DNA of 64,000 nucleotides from DATFDN01 sp963830565. Lineage in GTDB: Bacteria; Pseudomonadota; Alphaproteobacteria; Acetobacterales; Acetobacteraceae. Both the position numbers and the translations under genes were made by a program. Under the pieces are notes generated by a model that worked only from the letters and a program-made list of their open reading frames with translations, made no database searches and was not told the DNA's origin. Location: the NCBI GenBank assembly GCA_963830565.1, contig CAWHMO010000017.1:1-64000 (forward strand), written 5' to 3'. Below are positions 20,208-30,103 of the stretch, one piece after another (positions within the stretch are counted from its first letter, which is position 1; every line of letters starts with the position of its first letter).

Positions 20208-21920
20208 TCAACTGCGGCCCCGTATCAACGAGGAAGGATGCCGGGTGAGGTAGTCCGCAAGCTCCCGCATGGACTGAGCGGCGCGGTTCAGCTCGTAGAG
20301 CGTCTGACCGAGGCCGGCGGTGTTCGTCCCCACCGGACCGTTTCCGGCCGTGGTGTTGATGAGCTGGCGTGCGTCGCTGACAGTCCGGTCCGCTTGGCTG
20401 GCGACCTTGCGAAGCGAGGTGAGCACGGCCGGCACCTCTGTCTTGGCCGAGGCGCTGACCTGCTCCAAATTGGCCACCGATTGCTGCAGGCTCTCCAGGC
20501 TCCGTGTCAGCTTGGGCGACTCGCTGAGCGTGGCGAGCCGGTCGGTGAGCGTGCGGACGTTGTCGGCGATCTGGTCGATCGGCAGCCGGTCCAGCTTGCC
20601 GGCCATGCCGCTCACGGCGTTCATGATGCCGTCGAGCCCGCCTCCGCCAGGAGCGACCGGGATTTCGGGCGGGTTGCCGGCGATCAGCGTCGCCGGTTTC
20701 GCCCCGCTCACGAAGGTGAGTTCGACATCGCTCGGGCCGACCAGGGGTATCGACGAGCCGGGCTGCGCGCGCAGCCCCTGCCCGATCAGGCGGCCAATCA
20801 GCTTGTCCATCTCGGTCCGCCCAGTCCCGGACCAAGTGCCGCCCCCGCCAAGCGCGATGCGCCAGGGTTCGATCCCAAACACCACATGCTCGCTCAGCGC
20901 CCCGCTGCTCGGGTCATAGACGAGGTGCGAGTCGACAACGGAGCCGACCTGCTGCCCCGCAAGCTTCACCGCTGCCCCTTTCTCCAGCGCCCCCGCCTGG
21001 GCGCCGAACACCGCCTGGTACGTCACCGCGTGCGGCCCCGGGGCATATTCGGCCTCGGCCTTGCTCTGGTAGAGCGTGAAGGCGGCGCCTTCGGGTGCGA
21101 TCGGTCCCTCGGCGAGGCCGGCGGGAGTGTCGAAATCCACAGCGCCGCCCAACAGCGCCGGCAAGGACTGGAGCTGAACTCGTGGCCCGGTGCCCGCGAG
21201 CGAGACCTGCACCGCGCCCGCGTTCCAGAACCGCGTGCCGTCATGCACGAGCGCGTCATAGGGCGATCTCACGAAGGCCGCGATCGTGAATAGCCGATCG
21301 GAATCGAGCTTCACCGCCTCGACCGTGCCGACGTCCAGGTTGCGGAAATAGATCTGCGAGCCGCGGGAGACGCTGCCGGGGTCGCTCGCGCGCAGGACAT
21401 AGTGGTGCCCTGGCACCGGCTCCGGGATCACCGGCGGCTTGGCGAGGCCCCGGTATTCGTCCTGCTTGCCGCCTGGCCGCGGCTCCATCCCGATCGTCGG
21501 CCCGGAAATCACCGAGCGAATGGAGGACAGGTCGCTCAGGCTCGGGCCCCTGATCCAGAACAGCGTGCCAGGGCCGATGTGACCCTCCATCTCCAAGTCC
21601 AGCCGGATTTCCGCCCGCACATGCTGGAGATCCTTCTCCAGCCGAACGGATTCCACTTCTCCCACCTTCATGCCCTGATACTGCACCTCGGTCTGGTTGG
21701 CGCTGATGCCCTCCGCGCCGGGAAAGATGACCGTGATCTTCGGGCCGGTGGCGGCGAGCTGCTTGAAGGCGAGCCACGCCACGATGGCCACCGCGGCGAT
21801 CGGGATGCCCCAGATCCAGCCCGGCCATCAACTCCGCTCGGTCTTGGCCGATGGCGGATCGGGTGTCACCCGTGGCGCGGACTCGAGCTCGTGCGGCGGC
21901 GGGGCGGTGTCGGGGCTCAT
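20208..21920 (-). pseudogene. pqiB: PqiB-like MCE-domain protein with in-frame UGA
   Basis: About 570 codons encoding a PqiB-like protein: a cytosolic leader, one membrane helix (GIPIAAVAIVAWLAF), then three MCE domains (ITVIFPGAEGISANQTEVQY; YVLRASDPGSVSRGSQIYFR; TYQAVFGAQAGALEKGAAV) and a coiled C-terminus. ATG 21920 overlaps the pqiA stop as ATGA, which fixes the start, yet a TGA at 21830-21828 interrupts the frame just before the helix (ERS-stop-WPGWIW). Relatives have RWPG here, so CGA to TGA is the simplest change. Otherwise a GTG at 21791 would give a protein lacking half its helix. The rest is intact. Confidence 0.85.
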
Positions 21921-23116
21921 GCGTGCCTCTCAGCCTGATCCCAAAGCAGCCGGGGGTCGAATAGTCTCGCGGCAAACATGGTCATCACGATCACCGAAAG
22001 GAACGCCGGCGCGCCGACCCCGGCGCGCACGCTGAGGAGGCCGCCGATCTGCATCACCGGCACGAAGATCGCGATTGTGAAGACGTCGATGTTCGACCAG
22101 CGCCCGACCTCCTCGACGAAGCGGAACAGCCGGGTCTTGGTCACCAGCCGGCGATCGGAATGGTGATGGATCGACCACAAGAGCCAGCTCAAGCCGATCA
22201 GCTTGCCGAGCGGGATCAGGATGCTCGCCGTGAAGATGATTGCCGCGAGCGGCCAGAAGCCGGCATCGACGAGCTGCATCACGCCCCAGGCAATGGTCTG
22301 GTTCTCCTTCATGCCGAGGCCCAACTGCACGCTCATTGGAAACCAGTTCGATATGATGTACAGCGGGAACCCGGCGGCTACCAGGGCGGCGACCCGGGTC
22401 ACGGCGGCGGGCTTGCGGCGCGACAGCCGCGCCAGGCATCGCGGGCAGCGCTGGCCCGACATGGTCACGGGCAACACCAGGTCGCACTCGACGCATGCCA
22501 GGGGCGGGCCGGAGAGCGGCGCGTGGGGCCGGCTGATCTCGCGCCAGACGGCCTGGCGGTCCAGGCTCGCGCGCGTCATCATGGTGAAGAACGCGGCGGC
22601 GATCAGACACCAGCCGCCGGTCTTGATGCTCACCGGAATGTGGACGGCGACCCGGCTGTAGCCGATCGCCGCGCCGAACAGGAACACATCCGGCATCGAC
22701 CAGAGATCGAGATGCTCGGACCACCGGAACACGCGGCCGGTCCAGGGGCCTTGGCGATCGAGGCGGATGGCGGCGAGCGCGGAGGCCAGCAGGCCGAAGC
22801 GGAAGAACGGCAGGATCACCCCTTGCAAGGCGACCACGATGGCGAGCAGCAGCCAGCCCTCGTTCCACATCTCGATCGCGCCCGACCCGAGCCGGCTCGA
22901 GCGCTCGATGCCGGCTATGTTGAGCGTCATCAAAGTTCCGAGATTGGCGGGAAACCAGAGCAGAAAGGTGGTGAAGGACAGCGCCAGCGCCGCGTCGATG
23001 CTGCGACCGGCGGTCCGCTCCAGCACTTTGCCGCAGCGGCAGCATAGGACGCGCGTGCGCGAGCCCAGAACGGGAACCTGTTGGATCGTCCCGCAGTCGG
23101 GGCACGCAATGATCAT
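21917..23116 (-). CDS. pqiA: PqiA-like paraquat-inducible membrane protein
   Basis: A 399-residue PqiA protein containing two PqiA repeats. Each begins with zinc-ribbon cysteines (ACPDCGTIQ with CCRCG; ACVECDLVLP with RCPRCLARL), followed by membrane helices such as WFPMSVQLGLGM and WSNIDVFTIAIFVPV. In E. coli PqiA works with PqiBC in envelope lipid homeostasis. First gene of pqiABC; GGTTGCCTACTG-type spacing upstream shows no strong RBS. Confidence 0.9.
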   Translation of the reverse strand: MIIACPDCGTIQQVPVLGSRTRVLCCRCGKVLERTAGRSIDAALALSFTTFLLWFPANLGTLMTLNIAGIERSSRLGSGAIEMWNEGWLLLAIVVALQGVILPFFRFGLLASALAAIRLDRQGPWTGRVFRWSEHLDLWSMPDVFLFGAAIGYSRVAVHIPVSIKTGGWCLIAAAFFTMMTRASLDRQAVWREISRPHAPLSGPPLACVECDLVLPVTMSGQRCPRCLARLSRRKPAAVTRVAALVAAGFPLYIISNWFPMSVQLGLGMKENQTIAWGVMQLVDAGFWPLAAIIFTASILIPLGKLIGLSWLLWSIHHHSDRRLVTKTRLFRFVEEVGRWSNIDVFTIAIFVPVMQIGGLLSVRAGVGAPAFLSVIVMTMFAARLFDPRLLWDQAERHA

Positions 23117-23253
23117 CGCACCGTCCGCAACGCCATCGATACAGTAGGGTTGCCTCCCCTCTCAGCCAGCTGACCGCGGTGAGGAAGGCCCTGAGGTCTT
23201 TCGGCGCCGCATCCGCCTTCCGATATGTTTTGGGGAGAAGCAGACGGAGCACA

Positions 23254-23799
23254 ATGATGGATGAGGAACTTGCGACGCTGGGCGGCGGTTGCTTCTGGTG
23301 CCTGGAGGCAGTGTTCAAGGATTTGCGCGGGGTGAGCAGCGTCAAGTCAGGCTATGCCGGTGGCGATCTGGCGAACCCGACCTACAAGCAGGTCTGCGGC
23401 GGCAGGACCGGCCACGCCGAAGTGGTCCAGGTCGCGTTCGACCCGGCGGAGCTCAGCTATGCGGACCTGCTGCGGGTCTTCTTCGCGATGCACGACCCGA
23501 CGACCAAGGACCGCCAGGGCAACGACATCGGCCCGCAATACCGTTCCATCATCCTCACCCACTCGGACGCGCAGCGCCAGACGGCCGAGGCGGTGACGCG
23601 CGAGATCACGGAGGCGCGACTATGGCCGGCGCCGCTCACGACCGAGATCGAGCCGCTCGCTTCATTCTGGCCGGCCGAGTCGGAGCACGAGGACTACTTC
23701 GCCCGCAACCCCTGGTCCGGCTATTGCCAGGTCGTGGTCGCGCCCAAGGTGGCGAAGTTCCGCAAGCAATTCACCGATCGGCTTAAGCGGGCGGCTTAG
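23254..23799 (+). CDS. msrA: Peptide methionine sulfoxide reductase A
   Basis: A 181-residue MsrA that reduces methionine-S-sulfoxide. GGCFWCLEAVF carries the catalytic Cys, with GYAGGDLANPTYKQVCGGRTGHAE, split by the usual linker, and QYRSIILTH. The start is placed at ATG 23254 (CGGAGCACA upstream), not at the upstream frame opening. It is a normal-length cysteine form, not selenocysteine. Confidence 0.95.
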   Translation: MMDEELATLGGGCFWCLEAVFKDLRGVSSVKSGYAGGDLANPTYKQVCGGRTGHAEVVQVAFDPAELSYADLLRVFFAMHDPTTKDRQGNDIGPQYRSIILTHSDAQRQTAEAVTREITEARLWPAPLTTEIEPLASFWPAESEHEDYFARNPWSGYCQVVVAPKVAKFRKQFTDRLKRAA

Positions 23800-23803
23800 C
23801 GAG

Positions 23804-23909
23804 GCCCCTCACCCCAACCCTCTCCCGCAAGCGGGAGAGGGAGCGCAATGGGCAACGCCCGTGCATTCAACGCCCCCTCTCCCTCCGGGAGAGGGTTGGG
23901 GTGAGGGCC
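23804..23909. repeat. Inverted pair of type 1 palindromic repeats
   Basis: Two opposite copies, 23804-23841 (CCCCAACCCTCTCCCGCAAG) and 23872-23909 (CTCCCTCCGGGAGAGGGTTG), separated by 30 bases. They lie between convergent msrA and the fasciclin gene and could terminate both. Confidence 0.8.
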
Positions 23910-23924
23910 GGCCCCCTTCACGCC

Positions 23925-24512
23925 TCAGTTCGGCAGCAGCACCGAGTTGACCACCTGGATCACGCCGTTGGACTGCATCACGTTCGGGACCGTGATCTCC
24001 GCCACGCCGCTCTTGCCGCCGCTGACGAATAGATGGCCGTTGTTTTCGCTGATTTTCAGCGGCTCACCCTGCACGCTCTTCAGCATCGCCTCGCCATGCC
24101 CCTGGCGCACCAAATCCATCAGCCTTGACGTCGTGTAGACCCCAGGCACGACGTGGTAGGTGAGGATCTTCACCAGCATCTGCTTGTTCTCCGGCTTCAG
24201 CAGCGTCGGGACGGTGTCCGGCGGCAGCTTGTCGAAGGCGGCGTTGGTCGGCGCGAAGACGGTGAATGGTCCCGGTCCCTCCAGCGTAGGCACCAGCCCG
24301 GCCGCCTTGACGGCTGCAACCAGCGTCGTGTGGTCCTTGGAGTTGACCGCGTTCTCGACGATGTTCTTCGACGGATACATCGGCGCCCCGCCGACCATCA
24401 CCGTGTGTTCCGAGGACATCGAGCCGCTGCCCTGCGCGAAGGCGGGCGATATGGAGAGCGAGGCCGGGAGTGCCAGGCTGGCGAGCAGCACGGCGACGGA
24501 GCGGATGCGCAT
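23925..24512 (-). CDS. Secreted fasciclin-domain protein
   Basis: A 195-residue protein with a signal peptide (SISPAFAQ cleavage-like site near residue 26) and one fasciclin (FAS1) domain. H1 motif FTVFAPTNAAFDKLP and H2 region LTYHVVPGVYT are plain, ending in GVIQVVNSVLLP. FAS1 proteins mediate adhesion or stress-related envelope functions in bacteria. Stands alone. Confidence 0.9.
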   Translation of the reverse strand: MRIRSVAVLLASLALPASLSISPAFAQGSGSMSSEHTVMVGGAPMYPSKNIVENAVNSKDHTTLVAAVKAAGLVPTLEGPGPFTVFAPTNAAFDKLPPDTVPTLLKPENKQMLVKILTYHVVPGVYTTSRLMDLVRQGHGEAMLKSVQGEPLKISENNGHLFVSGGKSGVAEITVPNVMQSNGVIQVVNSVLLPN

Positions 24513-24601
24513 CTGGAGGGTTTCCCTTGCTTGCCGGACCGCACCTGTTGCGCCGGCATAACCCTCCTACGGACCAGAGGTCCGGCTGGATGCAGGGCTC
24601 C

Positions 24602-25492
24602 CTATTCCGGGAGCGCCCAGCGCCAGGCATCCCACTCGGGCGCATAGGTGCGAGGGGTCTGCGCGGGGTTGCGGTTCACCAGCGGGCGAGCGTACAGCGG
24701 GTGCTTCATGCTGCGCACCTCGTGCTCGATCGTGAACAGCACGCGATTGGTGTCCAGGTCCACGATGTCGGTGAAGCGGTACTGGTGCTGGTCGCTCTCC
24801 TCGGTGATCAGCCCGCGCTCCAGCAGCTTGCGGTGCGGGCCGGAGAAGTCGGCGAGCGTGATCTGGAGATGGTGCCCGTCAAACGGCGGCAGCTCCGCGT
24901 CGGTCTCGCGGAACAGGATCTGATTGCCGTCGCCCACCACCGCCCAGGCGTGCGCGCCCTGTGCATCCTCGGCCACTCCGGCGATCGCGCGGAGGACCTC
25001 GCGGTAGAAGCGCGCGATGCCGGCAAGCGGGGTTCCCCTCGGCACGGCGCATTCGACATACGGCATCCCCAGCGTGATCCGTCCGAACCGGGCGGCGTCC
25101 GGAGCGTGCAGGCGGATGCGGTTGCCCCAGGGGCAGGTCGCCTCCACGGCATCGTTGGTCGCGCGGTGGCTGAACTTCGTGCCTTCTAGCTGCGGCGCGA
25201 CCGTGCCCAGCCGCGCCATGAGCGCGTCGAGATCGGGCACGACCAGCCCGGTCGTGCCGCGCACCACCTGCGGCGCCCGCGTGGGCAGATGGAACTGCGC
25301 GCGGCCCACGTTGATCCACATGTTGTTGGTGCTGGTCATCAGGTAGGGGTCGCGCGTGAGGCCGAGGCCCGCCACGTAGAACAGCGTCGCCAGACGCTGA
25401 TCGGGGATCGTGACGTTCACGTGCCCCAGCTCGACGATGTTGCCCACATCCTCGGCGGTGCGGTCGTAGCTCGGTTGGGTGGCGGCATCCAT
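24602..25492 (-). CDS. VOC-superfamily (glyoxalase/extradiol dioxygenase-like) protein
   Basis: A 296-residue protein with two vicinal-oxygen-chelate-type modules: IVELGHVNVTIPDQ at the start and GHHLQITLADF in the second half, with FYVAGLGLTRDP between. The usual metal ligands are partially visible (GHVNV His; DGHHLQ His). Function not deducible. It is divergent from the amidase gene next door. Confidence 0.7.
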   Translation of the reverse strand: MDAATQPSYDRTAEDVGNIVELGHVNVTIPDQRLATLFYVAGLGLTRDPYLMTSTNNMWINVGRAQFHLPTRAPQVVRGTTGLVVPDLDALMARLGTVAPQLEGTKFSHRATNDAVEATCPWGNRIRLHAPDAARFGRITLGMPYVECAVPRGTPLAGIARFYREVLRAIAGVAEDAQGAHAWAVVGDGNQILFRETDAELPPFDGHHLQITLADFSGPHRKLLERGLITEESDQHQYRFTDIVDLDTNRVLFTIEHEVRSMKHPLYARPLVNRNPAQTPRTYAPEWDAWRWALPE

Positions 25493-25575
25493 GACCCGGT
25501 TTCCCCTCTGCGCCTTTGGTGCATGATACCGTCGTGCAACGCCTCCGGTCCATGGGGCGAGCGAAGGGGGATCTG

Positions 25576-27080
25576 ATGGTCGCACATCCCGCGATGGGCT
25601 GGGAGGAATGGAGCCGGCTGGACGGGCTCGCGATGGCCGGTCTTGGTGCGGGCGCGCAAGGTCACGCCGGCCGAGCTGGTCGCGCAGGCCGCCGCCGGGG
25701 TGGCGCGGATCGCGCGGCTTGATCCGGTGATCGAGGTGTTCGACGACGTGCTGGCCAACCCCCTCGCCGATGGTCCCGATGCCGCCGGCCGGCTGCACGG
25801 GGTGCCGATCTTCCTCAAGGATCTCGGTTCGGGCCTCAAGGGGCGGCTTCAGGAGTCCGGATCGGCGCTACTCGCCGGCACGGTGCTCGGCCAGACCGAT
25901 CCGCTGATCGCCAATTTCCTGCGCGCGGGGATGATCCCGCTCGGGCGCTCCACCACGCCCGAGTTCGGGCTGACCTTCGACACCGTGACCGACTATCGCG
26001 GCGGCGTGCGGGTCTCGCGCAATCCGTGGAATCCCGAGCACACGCCCGGCGGCTCCTCGGGCGGCGCGGGCGTGCTGGTCGCCGCGGGGGTGACGCCGAT
26101 CGGCATGGCGAGCGACGGCGGCGGCTCGATCCGCTTCCCGGCGGCGTTCTGCGGGGTGGTCGGGCTCAAGCCCTCGCGCGGGCGCGTCGCCCCGGCGTTC
26201 GCGCGCAACGAATACGTGGCGCGGGTCAGCGTCGAGGGCGTGGTCACGCGCAGCGTGCGCGACACCGCCGCGGTGCTGGACCACATCACGACCGGCCCGA
26301 ACGGCGGCTCGTTCATCCGGCTGGCGCCGCCGGCCGGGTCGTATCTCGGGGCGGTGCAGTACGACCCCCCGCCGCTGCGCATCGCGCTCTCCACCGGCGA
26401 TTGGGGCCGCGCGACCCGCACCGACCCGGAGGTGGCGGCGCGCGTGCGCGAGGCGGCGCGCGCGCTGGAGGCGCTGGGCCATCATGTCGAGGAGATCGAC
26501 GATGCCGGCATCTGCACCTGGGAAACGCTGTGGCGCGGCTACCTGACGGGATGGGTCGGCAGCCGCGTCGTCTTCGCCCGGATGGCCGCCCAGCGCGGCC
26601 TGGACGAGCGGGGGCTGCGCGAACGCCTCAACCCGATGACTTGGCGGCATTACGTGGCCGCGCAGCGCTACACGGTGCTCCGACATCTTCGCGATGATGG
26701 ACGCCAACAACACCGTCACCCGCCAATGGGGCGCGCTGATGGAGCGCTACGACGCCCTGCTCTGCCCGGTCTGCGCGGTCCGCACGCCGCGCGCGAACGG
26801 CCCCTATTCGCTGCTGCGCGACGAGGAGCTTGACCCGTGGATCGAGCGGCTGACCGACGCCGCGCGCTACACCATGCCGGCGAACGAGACCGGGCTGCCG
26901 GCGATTTCGCTGCCGGCAGGGGTGGATGCGGAGGGATTGCCGATCGGGGTGCAGGTGTACGGCGATTTCGGGCGGGAGGACGTGCTGCTGCGGTTGGCGG
27001 CGCAGATGGAGCGTGCGCGGCCCGATTGGTTCGGGGCGCGGCCGGGGGTGCATGTGGCGGCCCCTTCCCCGTCTCCCTGA
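25576..27080 (+). pseudogene. Amidase-signature enzyme, two frameshifts
   Basis: About 500 codons of an amidase-signature hydrolase. The Ser-cisSer-Lys triad is intact: the Lys in FLKDLGSGLKG, PGGSSGGAG and SDGGGSIRFPAA. Two single-base insertions break the frame: near 25641 (CGGTCTTGGTG for CGGTCTGGTG, between LDGLAMAGL and VRARKVTPAEL), and near 26685 (CTCCGACATC for CTCGACATC, joining the first part to DIFAMMDANNTVTRQWG). All catalytic residues remain and no other damage is seen, so error or recent mutation is plausible. ATG 25576 is preceded by GGGGGATCTG. Confidence 0.8.
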
Positions 27081-27501
27081 GCGCGCGCCCTCGCCTGCTC
27101 TACCGCGTCTCACGCGAGGGGCAGGGCGAAGATCAGCGCACTCACGCTAAGTCGCTCAATCTCATCGAGTGAACGGGATAGACAGGCGTTCGCCGGGACG
27201 GAGGATGAGAGACCTGCGTCTTTATGGAGGCGGAGCCGCGTTCTGACCCAATCCGACGGCCATCCGTCGCTTTGACCGGCTACGGTGACGACCACATGCG
27301 ATTTTTCTTGTGACGCCTGACTGAAGGGCTTAGTTTCGGCGCGGGCTATCCGCGATAGGGTCGGATAAATTTATCCGGAAAAGTCGGATTGATCCCCAAT
27401 GGTGGAACACATCCCGCCAGTCCTAAAATCACGGCTCACTATGTTGCTGCATAATCTAATGGGTCCTGAGCCTGGTTCGGAAACCCGGTTGGAGGCACCT
27501 C
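27081..27501. other. AT-richer spacer upstream of the metzincin-like gene
   Basis: No gene recognised. From about 27150 the base composition drops well below that of the flanks (runs such as ATTTTTCTTG). The stretch ends with GTTGGAGGCACCTC just before the start at 27502 and contains the palindrome described at 27362-27377. Confidence 0.4.
27362..27377. promoter_or_regulatory. Possible operator palindrome
   Basis: A perfect 16-base palindrome, CGGATAAATTTATCCG, lies 124 bases upstream of the metzincin-like gene in an AT-rich setting. It has the form of a dimeric regulator's binding site. The half-site GTCGGAT recurs at 27384-27390. No experiment or known regulator supports it. Confidence 0.3.
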
Positions 27502-28915
27502 ATGAATGTAATTCACACTCCCCAAGCCCTGACATTTACAACTTCCCAGATCGGTGCGACGAGCACGCAAGCGGTCTTGATCCGTTCGACGCCGTTCGAC
27601 TGTGATATCACGGCCAGTGTCATCAATTCGAATTCAACCGGGTTATTTCAGGTGACACGTGTAGTGAAATACGACGCCGTGCGCGGACCCAACGGTTGGC
27701 CCTCAGACCCCGATATGACCGAAATCGGCGAGTCTAACGGCACCAATCCGCTTCGGGTTACTATGAAAGATTTTATCGAAGTTGATGTCTTCCTCCGAAT
27801 TGCTGGGCATTTAGGTGATAACATTTCCGCCACGCTGGAAGTACAAGGGAAGGCCACCGGAGGACAGCACTGGAGTTTTTTGGTCCCCATAACGTTGCAC
27901 GTTCAAACTGATTTTTGGCTCACCGGGCTCGAAGTCATTCAATCGGTTCAGACCCCTGATAACGGCGTTCCTCTAATCGGGAACAAGACCACTTACGTCC
28001 GTGCTTACGTGCAAAGCGACCAACCGACTTACATATCCGGGAATCTAACCACCACCGACCCGAACGGTCGCCAGAGGTCGATAGTGCCGACGTCCCCGAC
28101 CATCTCCGCCTCGCCGCAAGGAAGCACACGATCTGCCTGGTCCCAAAGTCTGAATTTTCGACTGGACGATGATCTCGTTTCGGCCGGCTCGCGGGAGGTC
28201 AAGGTCATTCTGTTCGATCCGACGCAAGGACCCGTTGCTGATCCCCAATCGAATCAAGTCATGACTTTGGAATGCACATTTCGCCCAAGGCTCGACCTTC
28301 ACGTGTACGGGGTCGTGTGGGCAGTGACAAACACCAACGATGGTCAGGGCGCACCTATCGGACCGGCCGCGCCTTGGTCGGATTTTGAAGAACATAGGCG
28401 GTACGTCGAGAACGTGTATCCGGTCTCAACTTTGACGATAGAATCCAGTGCCTGGGATTGGAACCCAGGCGCCAAATCCTCAGACGTTTGGAAACCTGCT
28501 CGAGTCACGAGCCTGGGCTACTATGGAAAATTCGAAATTGCCGCCGAAATCCATTATTAATCTCCTGGACAACTGGGATACTGGCGGATTGCACGGTTAT
28601 GCGTGGGACGGTGGCTGTGAAGAACAGAATGCCCGAGGGATCCGCGTCGGGCACGTGATGGCTCAGGAGATTGCACATCGCCTGGGTTTGTGGTGGCATA
28701 CCTTCACACCGGGAACCCCGTACCCGCGGTCCGACGGCACGATTGGTACGAACGAGGTCTGCTTGGATCTAACAGGTCCAGAGCCTAGATTGGTCGATGG
28801 TTCCGTTTACGTGTACGATATAATGTCCTATGGTGGCAGGGGTAGTCCGCCCCCAAAGCACTGGGCCTCGGCTTTCACCTATGGGCTGCTTCTGGATGCC
28901 ATTAACAACAGGTGA
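27502..28915 (+). pseudogene. Metzincin-like protease, frameshifted, zinc motif altered
   Basis: Roughly 470 codons in two frames. The first (352 residues) has a middle module GLEVIQSVQTPDNGVPLIGN ending YVRAYV, as seen ahead of bacterial metzincin domains. The second frame (from about 28550) carries the catalytic region GHVMAQEIAHRLGLWWH and a Met-turn YDIMSYGG. The zinc motif HExxHxxGxxH is spoiled: its first His is Gln and an extra Trp shifts the last His. With the frameshift near 28550 (AAATCCATTATTAATC) the gene is probably dead. Its G+C (about 50%) is far below its neighbours, indicating acquisition. A good Shine-Dalgarno TTGGAGG supports the start. Confidence 0.7.
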
Positions 28916-28922
28916 GCCGCCC

Positions 28923-29235
28923 AAGCGTGCGCGCGCGAATCCAGGTCGCGCTCGGATTCCGTCAGGCCGCCCAGCACGGTCAGTTAGCCGCTTATACGCG
29001 GGCGTGGTGTTGGCCCATGCGTTCGCGGAGGAACCGGAATCCGGCCTCACCTGCCGGTGGTGGCGACAAGGCTGTTCAACAGGCGGCGGGTACTTCGCGC
29101 GAGCCGGTCAAGCCGTCACCATCAGCAGGTCGCCCGATCGAGCGCGGTGATGGCCTTGCGGAGCGTGCGCGCGCAGTCGGGGCGCCGCTCGCCACCTCCC
29201 GGAACACCTTGCGCGCATCTGCGGCCTGGAACGCG
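28923..29235 (-). pseudogene. Serine recombinase (resolvase/invertase) relic
   Basis: The minus strand shows, in order but in shifting frames, pieces of a small serine recombinase: KVFREVASGAP, LLMVTRLDRLARS, LLNSLVATTG, AGFRFL, AWANTT, TVLGGLTESERDL. In intact family members these run consecutively (residues ~30-125). The N-terminal Ser and the DNA-binding C-terminus are missing and several frameshifts are required. It lies directly downstream of the AT-rich metzincin-like gene and marks a former mobile element. Confidence 0.75.
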
Positions 29236-29664
29236 GCAATAGGAACATCGCGCTTCCTTCAGGCAATGCGCTCGATCATCGGAACCCAGCGGATACCGCC
29301 GCCTCCCGCAGAAAACACGCGTGGAGCCGCTGGCAGCTCATGGTTCCCATTGGTCAAGCCGCGTTGGGTTCTGGAAACCGGGCAACGTTGATGGTGCGCC
29401 TTCCGCTGCGCCTGCCACAGGTTGTGCTGCATCTGCATCCGCAACCACGTTTCCGCCGTGCTCCATCCGGCCTTAGCGGGATCGCCATAGCCGCCGCGCT
29501 TGGTGCATAATTTCCGTCATGGACGGTGAGGCGCGCCAAGCCCGCGTCACCTGACGTCGCAGCGGGCGCAGCGGCAACCTTCCTCGTGGCAAGCACCGGT
29601 CGTTAACATCGCACCTGAAGTGCGCCAGCCGCCCACAGCGGAAATTCAAGTTAAGAGACGACCC
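29236..29664. other. Degenerate spacer, no intact gene
   Basis: No complete gene is seen. A minus-strand open frame with AGWSTAETWLRMQMQHNLWQ looks protein-like, but it lacks a start or family match and stops before reaching the recombinase relic. Confidence 0.35.
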
Positions 29665-30080
29665 TCAGGCCGTCAGCGTCGCCTCCAAGGTAATCTCGGC
29701 CTTAGGAAGCTTTGAAACCGGGCACCCCGCCTTCGCGGCGAGTTCCTCAAGCTTTGCACGGGTCGCGCCGGGGATCTTGGCGTTCAGGGTTAAGTGGGCG
29801 GTGATGGTGAAGCCGTCCGATACCTTGTCCAGCGTGACCTCAGCCTTCGTTTCCATGCGCTCGGCGGCCAGCTGAGCCTCGCCGAGGATCAGCGACAACG
29901 CCATCGGGAAGCAGACTGCGTGGGCGGCACCGATCAGTTCCTCGGGATTCGTGGCAGGCCTGCCCCGAAGCGGCTGGCAAGGCCGTCCAGGGATCTCTCA
30001 GGCGCTCCGCTCTTGGTCGAGATAGCGCCCTTGCCGTCCTTGATTCCGCCTTCCTAGGCCGCCGTTCCGGACGTGTTCAT
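29665..30080 (-). pseudogene. OsmC-family peroxidase pseudogene
   Basis: Sequence of an OsmC-type organic hydroperoxide resistance protein. The first part reads EGGIKDGKGAISTKSGA after an in-frame TAG, where relatives have Trp before EGG. After a frameshift follows EELIGAAHAVCFPMALSLIL, with the resolving-Cys region changed from the usual HAACFSMALS, then an intact C-terminus AAKAGCPVSKLPKAEITLEA. One nonsense codon, one or more frameshifts and substitutions near the active cysteine indicate true decay. It adjoins the mobile-element relics. Confidence 0.8.
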
Positions 30081-30103
30081 GCGCGTGTCTCCTCGGCTTG
30101 ACC

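Noticed and set aside
21828..21830. Selenocysteine codon in pqiB
   Set aside because: No hairpin of SECIS form follows closely, relatives have Arg at the site, and PqiB proteins are not redox enzymes with a conserved Cys there.
23804..23909. CRISPR-like repeat pair
   Set aside because: Only two units in opposite orientation and the same palindromes recur singly elsewhere; no spacers or cas genes.
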